A DNA stretch of 64,000 nt from Actinospineispora acaciae DSM 45401. Lineage in GTDB: Bacteria; Actinomycetota; Actinomycetes; Mycobacteriales; Pseudonocardiaceae. The translations under genes were made by a program, and so were the position numbers. Positions 15,381 through 23,932 of this stretch are shown here, piece by piece; positions within the stretch are counted from its first letter, which is position 1; each line of letters opens with the position of its first letter. The stretch is taken from positions 310,001-374,000 of the forward strand of contig NZ_JIAI01000003.1 in the NCBI RefSeq assembly GCF_000620785.1. The letters are read 5' to 3'. The notes under the pieces are model-generated. The model was not told the DNA's origin, ran no database searches, and worked only from the letters and a program-made list of their open reading frames with translations.

Positions 15381-17508
15381 CGGTCAGGACGAGCACGTCC
15401 AGGGCCTCCACCCGGGGGCCGTCCACCCACAGCGGGTTGACCTCCAGGGTGCGCAGCGCGGGACCGAGCGCGAGCGCGGACCCGGCGATCCGGGCGATCA
15501 CCTCGCAGAGCCGGTCCAGGTCGGCGGGCCGGCGCCCGCGCGCCCCGGCCAGCAGCGGCGCCCCTCGCAGCTCGGCCAGCATCTCGCGGACGTCGGCGGC
15601 GCAGACCGGCAGCGCGCGCAGGCTGACGTCGGCGAGCGCCTCGACGAACACCCCGCCGAGCCCGACAGCGAGCACCGGCCCGAACGCAGGGTCCACCGTG
15701 ACCCCGGCGAACACCTCGACGCCGCCCTCACGCATGGCCGCGACGAGCACACCGTCCGCATCAGCCCCAGCCGCGGCCCGTATCGAGGAGAACACCGCCC
15801 GCACCTCCCCCGGCCCGGCCAGCCCCAGCGCCACCCCGCCGACGTCCGACTTGTGCGTCACCGACGCCGCGCAGACCTTCAACGCCACCGGGTACCCGAT
15901 CCGCCCGGCCGCCGCCACCGCCGCGTCCACGTCGCCGACCAGCACGGCCGGCACCACCGGCACCCCGCACGATGCCACCAGCTCGCGCCCGCGCGCCTCC
16001 GACCACGGGCCGTCCGGCACCCCGTCGACCACCGCCGCCTCCGCCAGCACCGGCCGCGCCCCACGCTCGCGCGCCCGTGACCAGCGAACCGCATGCCCCA
16101 GGGCCTTGACCCCGAACTCGATGCCGCCCAGCGCGTGCAGCCCGTACTCGTCCAACAACCCGGCGGTGTACGGCGTGACGTCGGTACACGTGGTGAGGAA
16201 GTGCACGATCGGCCGGCTGGCCCGCCGACGGGTCTCGGCTACGGCTCGCAGCCGCCGGCGCACCGGCTCCTCGTCCGGCGGCGCCGCGTCCGGCAACGTC
16301 AAACTGTGAAAGACGAAGTCGACATTGGGATCCCCCGCGACCACGTCCAGCGCGGTCTCCGGGATGTTGGCGGCCGCCGCGCGCTGGTCGGCCAGCAGGA
16401 ACCCGGTGACGTCCAGCGGATTGCGGACCGAGGCGAACGGCGGCAGTACCTCGCGGAGCCGCCGCAATGTCGGCCCGGCGAACTCCGGGACGGTCAGGCC
16501 CGCGTCGGCGCACCTGTCCGCGATGATGTCGCAGGCCCCGCCGGACGCGGTCACCACGCCCATCCGCGAACCCGCCGGCACCGCGCCGGACTGCCCGAAC
16601 AACCCGGCGGTCACCAACAGCTCCTCCAGGCTGTCCACCCGCACCACGCCGAACTGCCGCAGCACCGCCCCGACCACCGCGTCGTCCCCGGCCACCGCCC
16701 CGGTGTGCGCCAGCGCGCTGGCCCGCGCGGCCTCGCTGCGCCCGACCTTGAGCGCCACGATCGGCTTGCCGGCCGCCAGCGCCCGCCCGGCCAGCTCCAG
16801 GAACCGCTCGGGCTGACGGATCGACTCCAGGAACAGCGCGATGACCTTCGTATCCGCGTCCTCGATCAGGTACTCGATGACGTCCGCGGCGGTGAGCACC
16901 GCCTCGTTGCCCATCGACGTGAGCAGGCTGATCCCGATCGCCCTGGCCCGCGCGAAGGCCAGCACCGCGCTGGCCAGCGCGCCGCTCTGCAGCACGATCC
17001 CCACCGGCCCACGGCGCAGCGGCGGCGCGATCCGCAGCCCGAACGGCGCCGAGCCGGCCTGGGCGTTGATGTAGCCGAGGCAGTTCGGGCCGAGCAGCGT
17101 CACATCCCGCTCCACCGCCAGCGAGGCCAGCCGCCGTTCCCGCTCCCGCCCCTCGTCCCCGCTCTCGCCGTACCCGGCGGCCAGCACGATGACGTTGCGG
17201 ATGCCGGCGTCCGCCGCGTCGTTCAGCACCCCCTCCACCGCGTGCGTGGGCACCAGCGAGAACGCCAGGTCGACCGGCTCCTCCAGCTCGGTCAACCGGG
17301 CCACGGCGGGCAGTCCGAACACGGACGAATGCCGAGGGTGCACCGGCACCAGCGCGCCCGGCAGCTCCGCCGTGCGCAGGCTGTCCACGATGAACCGCGC
17401 CCACCCCGACCCGTCCGAGGCCCCCACCAACGCCACCGACCGGGGCGCGAAGAACGACCGCAACCGCTCCGGACTCACCACCGCCCGCCGCTCCCACTCC
17501 CCGACCAT
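15373..17508 (-). CDS. ADP-forming acyl-CoA synthetase (acetate-CoA ligase family)
   Basis: 711 residues. The N-terminal CoA-binding domain reads FFAPRSVALVGASDGSG; the succinyl-CoA-synthetase-like ligase part has LLGPNCLGYIN, VGIVLQSGALASAVLAFARARAIG and the phosphohistidine loop ALAHTGAVAGDD. The ATP-grasp domain after about residue 490 has GYPVALKVCAASVTHKSDVGGVALGL and closes LRTLEVNPLWV. It makes acyl-CoA from a free acid with ADP and phosphate as products, or the reverse. GGAGG precedes the ATG at 17508. It likely activates the acid processed by the dehydrogenases and thiolase nearby. Confidence 0.87.
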   Translation of the reverse strand: MVGEWERRAVVSPERLRSFFAPRSVALVGASDGSGWARFIVDSLRTAELPGALVPVHPRHSSVFGLPAVARLTELEEPVDLAFSLVPTHAVEGVLNDAADAGIRNVIVLAAGYGESGDEGRERERRLASLAVERDVTLLGPNCLGYINAQAGSAPFGLRIAPPLRRGPVGIVLQSGALASAVLAFARARAIGISLLTSMGNEAVLTAADVIEYLIEDADTKVIALFLESIRQPERFLELAGRALAAGKPIVALKVGRSEAARASALAHTGAVAGDDAVVGAVLRQFGVVRVDSLEELLVTAGLFGQSGAVPAGSRMGVVTASGGACDIIADRCADAGLTVPEFAGPTLRRLREVLPPFASVRNPLDVTGFLLADQRAAAANIPETALDVVAGDPNVDFVFHSLTLPDAAPPDEEPVRRRLRAVAETRRRASRPIVHFLTTCTDVTPYTAGLLDEYGLHALGGIEFGVKALGHAVRWSRARERGARPVLAEAAVVDGVPDGPWSEARGRELVASCGVPVVPAVLVGDVDAAVAAAGRIGYPVALKVCAASVTHKSDVGGVALGLAGPGEVRAVFSSIRAAAGADADGVLVAAMREGGVEVFAGVTVDPAFGPVLAVGLGGVFVEALADVSLRALPVCAADVREMLAELRGAPLLAGARGRRPADLDRLCEVIARIAGSALALGPALRTLEVNPLWVDGPRVEALDVLVLTGA

Positions 17509-17525
17509 GCATCCTCCCTGGTCAG

Positions 17526-17575
17526 GACCCGTGAGTGGTGAGCGTTGTCATAGCAACGCTAACCACTCACGGGTC
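17526..17575. repeat. 50-bp near-perfect palindrome between divergent genes
   Basis: Two 22-nt arms match at 21 positions. The left arm begins GACCCGTGAGTGGT and ends AGCGTTG; the right arm mirrors it, with a 6-nt loop TCATAG at 17548-17553. It lies between the divergent starts of the acyl-CoA synthetase (17508) and thiolase (17645), so it is not a normal terminator. Its length and symmetry suggest a dispersed intergenic palindrome. Confidence 0.75.
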
Positions 17576-17602
17576 ACCTTGACAGCGATGCGGTGTTCGT
17601 CC

Positions 17603-17617
17603 TAGAACTTGATTCTA
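17603..17617. promoter_or_regulatory. palindromic operator B (TAGAAC-TTG-ATTCTA)
   Basis: A 15-bp site with 5 of 6 arm pairs matching, 27 bp upstream of the thiolase start, with GGAGG at 17633-17637 between. It is nearly identical to operator A at 13902. Both are probably bound by one regulator, perhaps the TetR protein encoded at 19234. Confidence 0.6.
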
Positions 17618-17644
17618 AGACGAGACTCGGCCGGAGGCGATTCG

Positions 17645-18811
17645 ATGACCCGACCAGCGGCGATCGCGGGCGTGTACGAGTACCCGAAGCGGCGGGTGGA
17701 CGGGCTGAGCAAGCTGCAGATCAAGGCGGAGTCGGCCACCCGCGCGCTGGAGGACGCCGGGCTGGGCTGGTCGGACGTGGATGCGATCTACGACGCCGGG
17801 GAGGTTGGGTCGACGTCCGGGTTCGCGGTCGCGGAGTACTTCGGGATCAGCCCGCGCGTCGTGGACACCACCGCCGTAGGCGGCAGCTCGTACCAGTTCC
17901 ACGCCGCGCACGCCGCCCGTGACCTGGCCGACGGGCGGGCCAGGGTGGCACTGCTGACCTACGGCTCGCTGAACAAGAGCGCCGGCCCGCCGCCGAGGGG
18001 CGGTGCCGAGCTTCCGAGCGCGAACATGGAGGGGCCGTACGGGCTGAGCCTGATCGGCAGCTACGCGCTGGTCGCCCAGCGGCACATGCATGAGTACGGC
18101 ACCACACAAGAGCAGCTGGCCGAGATCGCGGTGACCACCCGGGCGCACGCGGTGCGCAACCCGGAGGCGGTGGCCGGGCTCGCCGACATCGGCATCAGGC
18201 ACACCGGCGAGCTGACGGTCGACGACGTGCTGGGCTCGCGGATGATCGCCGACCCGCTGCACCTGCTGGACTGCTGCATCGTGTCCGACGGCGGTGGCGC
18301 GGTGGTGATCGTCGCCCCCGAGGTGGCCGCCGACCTCCGCAAGCCGCCGGTGTGGATCCTCGGCACCGGGGAGGCGCTGGGCTACCCCCAGAGCGGCCGG
18401 GACATCACCACCACCGCGGCGGCGATCTCCGGGCCGGAGGCGTTCGGCCGCGCCGGGGTGCGGCCGGAGGACGTCGACATCGCGATGATCTACGACTCGT
18501 TCACGATCACGGTGCTCACCCTGCTCGAGGACCTCGGGTTCGCGAAGAAGGGCGAGGGCGGCTCCTACGTGGCGGGTGGGCGGCTGCGCTTCGACCGGCC
18601 GGGGGCGCCGGCGCTGAACACCGACGGCGGCGGGTTGTCGTCCAACCACCCGGGCATGCGCGGGATCTTCCTGCTGATCGAGGCGGTGCGGCAGCTGCGC
18701 GGCGAGTCCACCGCCCAGGTCGACGGCGCCCGGCTGGCGGTCGCGCACGGCAACGGCGGCCAGCTCGGAACCCGCCACTCCGCCGCCACCGTGATCCTCG
18801 GGAGGGACTGA
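17645..18811 (+). CDS. thiolase-fold lipid-transfer protein, Ltp2/SCP-x-like
   Basis: 388 residues: MTRPAAIAGVYEYPKR, SATRALEDAGLGWSDVDAIYDAG, AVGGSSYQFHAAHAARDL, CCIVSDGGGAVVIV, DVDIAMIYDSFTITVL, ALNTDGGGLSSNHPGMRG, and AVAHGNGGQLGTRHSAATVIL. At the nucleophile position thiolases have Cys; here it reads GGSS (79-82), as in Ltp2-type steroid retro-aldolases, which do not need that Cys. Ltp2 works with a DUF35 partner, and that gene follows directly. A role as C-C lyase on a CoA ester is therefore likelier than classic thiolysis. Start by GGAGG 8 nt upstream. Confidence 0.85.
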   Translation: MTRPAAIAGVYEYPKRRVDGLSKLQIKAESATRALEDAGLGWSDVDAIYDAGEVGSTSGFAVAEYFGISPRVVDTTAVGGSSYQFHAAHAARDLADGRARVALLTYGSLNKSAGPPPRGGAELPSANMEGPYGLSLIGSYALVAQRHMHEYGTTQEQLAEIAVTTRAHAVRNPEAVAGLADIGIRHTGELTVDDVLGSRMIADPLHLLDCCIVSDGGGAVVIVAPEVAADLRKPPVWILGTGEALGYPQSGRDITTTAAAISGPEAFGRAGVRPEDVDIAMIYDSFTITVLTLLEDLGFAKKGEGGSYVAGGRLRFDRPGAPALNTDGGGLSSNHPGMRGIFLLIEAVRQLRGESTAQVDGARLAVAHGNGGQLGTRHSAATVILGRD

Positions 18812-18815
18812 AACG

Positions 18816-19229
18816 ATGACCGAGACCCGGCCGCTCCCGGCGCTCGACGAGCCCGACACCGGACGGTTCTGGCAGGCCACCGCCGGGCACCGGCTGGTCT
18901 ACCGGGAGTGTCGCGCCTGCGGGCACGTCGAGTTCTTCCCGCGACGGCACTGCACCGAGTGCGGCGGCATGGAGCTGGACGAGCGCGAGTCCGCCGGCGA
19001 CGGCGTGGTCTACAGCTACACGGTGATCCGCCGCCACCAGCACCCGTACTTCCGGGCCAGGGCGCCGTATACGGTCGGGTTCGTGGACCTGGACGAAGGC
19101 CCGAGGATCCTCGCCGAGATCGCCGGCGACCCGGACGGGGTGCGCATCGGCCAGCGGGTCGCCGTCGAATGGGAGGACCACGAGGAGCTGGCCGTGCCGA
19201 TATTTCGGTCGAGTCCGCCCGTACCCTGA
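18816..19229 (+). CDS. DUF35 OB-fold/zinc-ribbon protein, thiolase partner
   Basis: 137 residues. A rubredoxin-like zinc ribbon with CRACG (Cys32, Cys35) and CTECG (Cys46, Cys49) is followed by an OB-fold, VYSYTVIRRHQHPYFRARAPYTVGFVDLDEGPRI and GQRVAVEWEDH. DUF35 proteins form complexes with SCP-x/Ltp2 thiolases and help bind or channel the CoA ester. It starts 4 bp after the thiolase stop and ends 4 bp before the TetR start, so it is the middle gene of a tight operon. Confidence 0.9.
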   Translation: MTETRPLPALDEPDTGRFWQATAGHRLVYRECRACGHVEFFPRRHCTECGGMELDERESAGDGVVYSYTVIRRHQHPYFRARAPYTVGFVDLDEGPRILAEIAGDPDGVRIGQRVAVEWEDHEELAVPIFRSSPPVP

Positions 19230-19233
19230 GACG

Positions 19234-19860
19234 ATGGTGACCCGGGCCGGCCGGCAGTGGGGCAGCACCGAGCGCACCCGCGCGGTGTTCCTCGACGCCG
19301 CGCGTGAGGTGTTCGCCGAGCGGGGGTTCGGCGACGCGAGCATCTCCGAGGTCGTGGAGCGGGCCGGGGCCAGCGTGGGCAGCCTCTACCACCACTTCGG
19401 CGGCAAGGGCGAGCTGTTCCGCGCGCTGTGGGAGCGACACCATGCCGAGCAGCAGGCCATCGCGGCCGGCGCGGTGGCGGCGGCCCGCGAGCGCGGGGTC
19501 GCGGACTCGTTCGAGCTGTTCCTGGCGGGCTCGCGGGCCTACCTGGAGGCCACCTGGGCGCGCCGGGACCTGGTGAAGATCTTCCAGGACGGCGACACCC
19601 CGCCCGGGTTCGCCCAGCTGCAGCGCAAGGGCGGCCAGGACTGGATCGCGCAGAACTTCCGGCTGCTCGGCGCCGGCGACGACGCCGTGCACCGGGCGCT
19701 GGTGTTCCTGGTGACCAACTTCATCGGCGAGGCGCGCAGGGAGGTGGCCCGCGCCCGCTCCGAGGAGGAGGCCGCCGCGCTGGTCAACGCCATGATCGAG
19801 GTGCTGGCCCGGATGCGCCCGGTGGTGGAGGCCGACTTCACGGTACAGCTCACGAGCTGA
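19234..19860 (+). CDS. TetR family regulator
   Basis: 208 residues. The HTH reads FLDAAREVFAERGFGDASISEVVERAGASVGSLYHHFGGKGELF. The C-terminal part is helical (AYLEATWARRDLVKIFQDGD...ALVFLVTNFIGEARREV), ligand unknown. It follows the DUF35 gene by 4 bp, but TACCCT at 19222-19227, 6 nt before the ATG, suggests an extra internal leaderless promoter. It is a candidate to bind the TAGAA...TTCTA palindromes at 13902 and 17603. Its last 11 bp overlap the convergent M1 peptidase gene. Confidence 0.87.
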   Translation: MVTRAGRQWGSTERTRAVFLDAAREVFAERGFGDASISEVVERAGASVGSLYHHFGGKGELFRALWERHHAEQQAIAAGAVAAARERGVADSFELFLAGSRAYLEATWARRDLVKIFQDGDTPPGFAQLQRKGGQDWIAQNFRLLGAGDDAVHRALVFLVTNFIGEARREVARARSEEEAAALVNAMIEVLARMRPVVEADFTVQLTS

Positions 19861-21259
19861 CCGCGGGCCGCTCCTTGGTGAACAGCCAGGCCTGGAACAG
19901 CGCCTTCAGCGACTTCCCCGACACCCGCTCGGCGAGCTCGACGAACTGCTCGGTGGTGCCGTTCGCATAGCGGTGCTCGGACACCCACGTGCGCAGGATG
20001 GTGAAGAAGGCGTCGTCGCCGACCGCGTCGCGCAGCGCCTGCAGGGTCATCGCGCCCCGGGTGTACACGGGCCTGTCGAGCAGCCGGTCCGCGCCGGGAT
20101 CACCGGGCGCGAGCAGCCAGTAGTCGTCGTCGGCGGAATGCGCCCGGTAGGCCTTGGCGGCGAGGTCGCGCGCGGTGGCCTGGCCGGTGTGCTCGGACCA
20201 CATCCACTCCGCGTACGTGGCGAAGCCCTCGTTGAGCCAGATGTCGCGCCAGCCGTGCGGCGAGACGGTGTCGCCGAACCACTGGTGCGCGTTCTCGTGC
20301 ACCACCACGTTCATGTCCGGCCCGGTGGCGAACTCACCGCCGAGGTAGACCGGCCGGGTCTGGAACTCCTCGGCGTCCTCCTCCTCGTCGGCGGCCACCA
20401 CCGCGCCCTCCGCCTCGAACGGGTACGGGCCGAACAGGCTCGACGCCCAGGTGACGACCTCGTGCGTGCGCGACACGCTGGCCTGCGCGGCCGCCCTCAC
20501 CTCGGAGGAGAGCCGCCGGTCGTACGCGATGATGATCGGCCGGCCCTCCGGGGTCGTGCCGTTGTCGATCTCGTAGTGGCCGATGGCCAGGAACGCGAGG
20601 TAGCTGGCCTGCGGGTGGGTGCCGCGCCAGCTCCACCGGGTCCGGCCCCCGTCGGCGGGCGAGGAACCCAGGAACAGCCCGTTCGAGAGCGCCTGGGTGC
20701 CGTCCGGCACGGTCACCGCGACGTCGTAGGTGGCCTTGTCCAGCGGGTGGTCGTTGCACGGGAACCAGGCGGTGGCGTAGTGCGGCTCGCTGACCGAGAC
20801 CGCGCCGTCCCGGTTGGTCTTCCAGATCTTCTCGCCGTTGACCCGCACCTCGGACGGCGTGCCGTGGTAGCGCACGGCCACCGTCGCCCGCTGCCGCTCG
20901 GCCAGCGGTTCGGGCGGCGTGACGACCAGCTTGGCGTCCTTCTTGGAGAACGTGGCCGGCCTGCCGTCAACGGTGACCGACGAGGCGTCCAGGCCGAAGT
21001 CGAACGAGAAGCCGGTCAGCCGCTGGGTGGCGGCCAGCCGGATCGTCGCGGTGCCGTCCAGGTCGTCGTCCCCGGGCTGGTACGACAGTTGCAGGTCGTA
21101 GTGCTCGACGTCGTAGCCGACGTTGCCGTCGGTGGGGAAGTACGGGTCCCCGATGCCCCGCCCGATCTCCGGGTCGGCCGCCGTGCCGGCCGGGTGGGGC
21201 GAGCACGCCGCGAGGGCGACTGTCAGGACGGCACCAACGAATCGCCCGAGCCTCGTCAC
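19850..21259 (-). CDS. lipoprotein M1-family metallopeptidase
   Basis: 469 residues from GTG 21259. The N-terminus VTRLGRFVGAVLTVALAAC is a lipoprotein signal peptide ending in lipobox LAAC (Cys19). The zinc site is HENAHQWFG (His321, Glu322, His325) with NEGFATYAEWMW downstream. The exopeptidase loop reads EAEGAVVAADEEED in place of the classic GAMEN, a form I recall from other actinobacterial M1 proteins. It should be an aminopeptidase-like enzyme anchored outside the membrane. Gene length suits a short M1 protein without the C-terminal helical domain. The upstream ATG at 21322 lacks a ribosome site and would bury the signal peptide. Confidence 0.87.
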   Translation of the reverse strand: MTRLGRFVGAVLTVALAACSPHPAGTAADPEIGRGIGDPYFPTDGNVGYDVEHYDLQLSYQPGDDDLDGTATIRLAATQRLTGFSFDFGLDASSVTVDGRPATFSKKDAKLVVTPPEPLAERQRATVAVRYHGTPSEVRVNGEKIWKTNRDGAVSVSEPHYATAWFPCNDHPLDKATYDVAVTVPDGTQALSNGLFLGSSPADGGRTRWSWRGTHPQASYLAFLAIGHYEIDNGTTPEGRPIIIAYDRRLSSEVRAAAQASVSRTHEVVTWASSLFGPYPFEAEGAVVAADEEEDAEEFQTRPVYLGGEFATGPDMNVVVHENAHQWFGDTVSPHGWRDIWLNEGFATYAEWMWSEHTGQATARDLAAKAYRAHSADDDYWLLAPGDPGADRLLDRPVYTRGAMTLQALRDAVGDDAFFTILRTWVSEHRYANGTTEQFVELAERVSGKSLKALFQAWLFTKERPAVSS

Positions 21260-21344
21260 CACCCGATGATCCCGGCCAACGCGGCCACCGTGACAGCCCC
21301 AACCTGATGAACCCGCACGCATTCGGATGCAACAGGTTGGTGGG

Positions 21345-22658
21345 TCAGGTCGTCCGCGCCACCGAGGCCGCGGTGGACGCGGACGCGCGCCGCCACGGAC
21401 CGCCGAACATCAGCGAGGCCGGGACGAACATCGCCAGGCAGCCCATCGCGATCATCAACCAGCCCGCCCAGCCCACCGCCTCCACCGCGTGCGGCACCAC
21501 GAACAGCGTGACCACCGCCATGGCCCTGGTCATGAAGCCGTAGATGCCCCACGCCGTGCCCTGCAGGCGCGGGTCCACGTCCTCGGCGTCCTCGGAGTAG
21601 TTGGCCATCCACGGCCCGTACGCCACCCCCAGCGCGCCGCCGAGCAGCGCGCCGGTGACCATCAGGTGTGCGGCGGTCACGCCATCCCGCCCGACCAGGC
21701 CGGTCAGGTAGCCGGCGATCACCAGCGCGGCCAGGGTGCCCGCCACGCAGATCGGCTTGCGCAGCCGCAGCCGGTCGGAGACCCGGCCGATCACCACCAG
21801 GGTCAGCAGGTTCAGCACCCAGAACGCGGACATGATCCGGGAGGCGGCGGCAGCGCTCATCCCGAAGCTGTGGCTGATCATGGTCTGGCCGTAGAGCATC
21901 AGCGTCAGGTACAGCATCAGCCACAGCGAGATGCCGATGACGTGCGCCCAGATGGTGCGGCTGGCCAGCAGGTCGCGCACCCGCGGCGGGCGGTCGCGGT
22001 TCGGCCCGGCCCCCAGGGCCTGGCGCTCGGTCTCGCGGATCCGGTCCCGCAGCTCCGGCGACAGCTCGGCGATGTTGAACGCGATCACTACGGAGACCGC
22101 CAGCGACACCACGCCCATGATGACGAACTGCGAGCGCCAGGAGTCGGCGAACAGCGGCAGGGTGAGCCCGGCGACCGCCCCGGCGAGGAAGTTGGACCCG
22201 ACGGGGCCCCAGGTCCAGAAGCCGAACGCCTGCGCCCGGCCCATCCGGGGCGAGAAGTCCCGCACCAGCGGCGCGGTGTGGGCCAGCGCCATGCCGTCCA
22301 CGAAGGCCAGCGCGATGCGCGCCACCAGCAGCTGGGTGGGCGTGTGCACCAGCGTCATGGCCAGGCAGAGCAGGCCGGTGACCAGCATCAACGGCACCAG
22401 GAGCCGGATCCGTCCGTAGTGGTCGGCGAGACGGCCGCCGGCGGCGGTGGCGAGCGCGCCCGCGATGGCGGCGACAGCGGACACCGAGCCGTAGGTGGCC
22501 AGCGACATGTGCAGGTCGTCGAGCAGCAGCGGGACGACGGGCGCGATCTGCGCCTCGTAGTTGCCGATCAGGACGGCCAGCACGGCCATGGTGAGTATCC
22601 GGATCCGCCGTGCGCCTACGGGGTATTCGGTGAGCTGACGGACATAGGAGAGCCTCAT
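21345..22658 (-). CDS. MFS transporter
   Basis: 437 residues with about 12 spans: IGNYEAQIAPVVPLLLDDLHMSLATYG, motif A GGRLADHYGRIRLLVP, VRDFSPRMGRAQAFGFWTWGPVGSN, and a second-half IGRVSDRLRLRKP. No substrate signature is recognised. A GAAGGG ribosome site precedes the ATG. Three phased TCTAGAA boxes lie 32-64 bp upstream and probably control it. It is separated from the M1 peptidase by about 85 bp. Confidence 0.82.
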   Translation of the reverse strand: MRLSYVRQLTEYPVGARRIRILTMAVLAVLIGNYEAQIAPVVPLLLDDLHMSLATYGSVSAVAAIAGALATAAGGRLADHYGRIRLLVPLMLVTGLLCLAMTLVHTPTQLLVARIALAFVDGMALAHTAPLVRDFSPRMGRAQAFGFWTWGPVGSNFLAGAVAGLTLPLFADSWRSQFVIMGVVSLAVSVVIAFNIAELSPELRDRIRETERQALGAGPNRDRPPRVRDLLASRTIWAHVIGISLWLMLYLTLMLYGQTMISHSFGMSAAAASRIMSAFWVLNLLTLVVIGRVSDRLRLRKPICVAGTLAALVIAGYLTGLVGRDGVTAAHLMVTGALLGGALGVAYGPWMANYSEDAEDVDPRLQGTAWGIYGFMTRAMAVVTLFVVPHAVEAVGWAGWLMIAMGCLAMFVPASLMFGGPWRRASASTAASVARTT

Positions 22659-22689
22659 TGCTCTGACCCTTCGCCGGCCTGTCGTTAGA

Positions 22690-22722
22690 TCTAGAATGTC
22701 CCTCTAGAACTGACCTCTAGAA
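22690..22722. promoter_or_regulatory. three TCTAGAA boxes with a 13-bp period
   Basis: TCTAGAA occurs at 22690-22696, 22703-22709 and 22716-22722, exactly 13 bp apart. Read on the minus strand the first two units are TTCTAGAGGTCAG and TTCTAGAGGGACA. The array occupies most of the 67-bp gap upstream of the MFS gene at 21345-22658. In DNA this GC-rich, such AT-leaning repeats look like cooperative operator sites. Confidence 0.6.
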
Positions 22723-22725
22723 GGT

Positions 22726-23925
22726 TCACTCGCGAGCCGGAGGCTTGTCAAGCGCGCGGACCAGCGGGAGGAAGGCGAGCAGCGCGGCGGCCTGGGCGGC
22801 CAGCACGAACCACGGCAGGGCGGCCGGCGCGGCGTCGTAGAGGGCACCGGTGACGGCGCCGCCGGCCAGCCAGGCCAGGCCGTAGACGGTGGTGAACACC
22901 CCGTAGCCGGAGCCACGGCGGCCGGCGGGCACGAGGTCGGCCACGGCCGCGCGCATGGTGGACTCGTGTACGCCCAGCGCGACGCCCCAGACCAGCGCGC
23001 CGGCCCAGACCATGGCGACGCCCCCGCCGAAGGACAGGAACGGCACGGCGGCGGCCAATACGGGCAGCACGACCAGCCCGCGCAGGCCGTAGCGGTCATA
23101 AGCCCAGCCGGACGCCACCGCCGCCAGCGCGTCCACGCCCATCGCGGCGGCGTAGACGACCGGGATCTGCCAGTCCGGCATCAGCTGGTGAGCCTTGAGG
23201 TGGTAGGCCAGCACGCCGAACGTGGCGTACCCGGTCATGGTCAGCGCGGCGAACAGCGCGTAGATCCAGAACCGGCGCGGGAACCGCCACCACGGCTCGC
23301 TCGGGTGCCCAACTCGCCCGGTGCGGGGCGCGGCGGCCTCGTACTCCAGCGGACGGGGCACGGCGCGGCGCAGCCAGAGCAGGGTCAACACGGCCAGGGC
23401 GCCGGGCACGGCCAGCACCGCGAACCCCAGCCGGTACCCGGAGATGCCGATCATGGCGGCCATCAGCAGCGGCCCGAGCAGCGCCCCGGACTGGTCCAGC
23501 GCCTCGTGCAGCGCGAACGCCTTGCCGCGCCCGATGCCGCTGCCCGCGCCGGCCAACATCGCGTCGCGGGCGGGCGTGCGCACCGCCTTGCCGAACCGCT
23601 CGGTGATCACCGCGGTGGCGGCCTGGCCGAACGTCTGGGCCACCGCGAGCAGCGGGACGGCCACCACGGTGATCAGGTACCCGGCGATGGTGATCGGCCA
23701 GTAGCGCCGGGTGCGGTCCGACAGCGGCCCGGTGACCAGCCGGAACACCAGCGCGACCGCCTCGCCCGCCCCGGTCACCAGGCCGACAACGGCGGCGCCG
23801 GCGCCGAGCGTGGCCAGGTACGGCCCGGTGATCGCCCGCGCGCTCTCGTACACCAGGTCCGCGAGCATGCTGACCACCCCGAAGGCCAGCACGAACCGCC
23901 ACGGCGTCAGGCGGTTGCGCGACAC
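22726..23925 (-). CDS. MFS transporter
   Basis: 399 residues with about 12 spans: FGVVSMLADLVYESARAITGPYLATLGAGAAVVGLVTGAGE, motif A TGPLSDRTRRYWPI, RFGKAVRTPARDAMLAG, and GVHESTMRAAVADLVPAGRRGSGYGVFTTVYGLAW. This pattern recurs in a group of uncharacterised actinobacterial MFS proteins. It starts 7 bp after the stop of the GntR gene, so the regulator and transporter form one operon. Substrate unknown. Confidence 0.83.
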   Translation of the reverse strand: MSRNRLTPWRFVLAFGVVSMLADLVYESARAITGPYLATLGAGAAVVGLVTGAGEAVALVFRLVTGPLSDRTRRYWPITIAGYLITVVAVPLLAVAQTFGQAATAVITERFGKAVRTPARDAMLAGAGSGIGRGKAFALHEALDQSGALLGPLLMAAMIGISGYRLGFAVLAVPGALAVLTLLWLRRAVPRPLEYEAAAPRTGRVGHPSEPWWRFPRRFWIYALFAALTMTGYATFGVLAYHLKAHQLMPDWQIPVVYAAAMGVDALAAVASGWAYDRYGLRGLVVLPVLAAAVPFLSFGGGVAMVWAGALVWGVALGVHESTMRAAVADLVPAGRRGSGYGVFTTVYGLAWLAGGAVTGALYDAAPAALPWFVLAAQAAALLAFLPLVRALDKPPARE

Positions 23926-23932
23926 GACCGGC

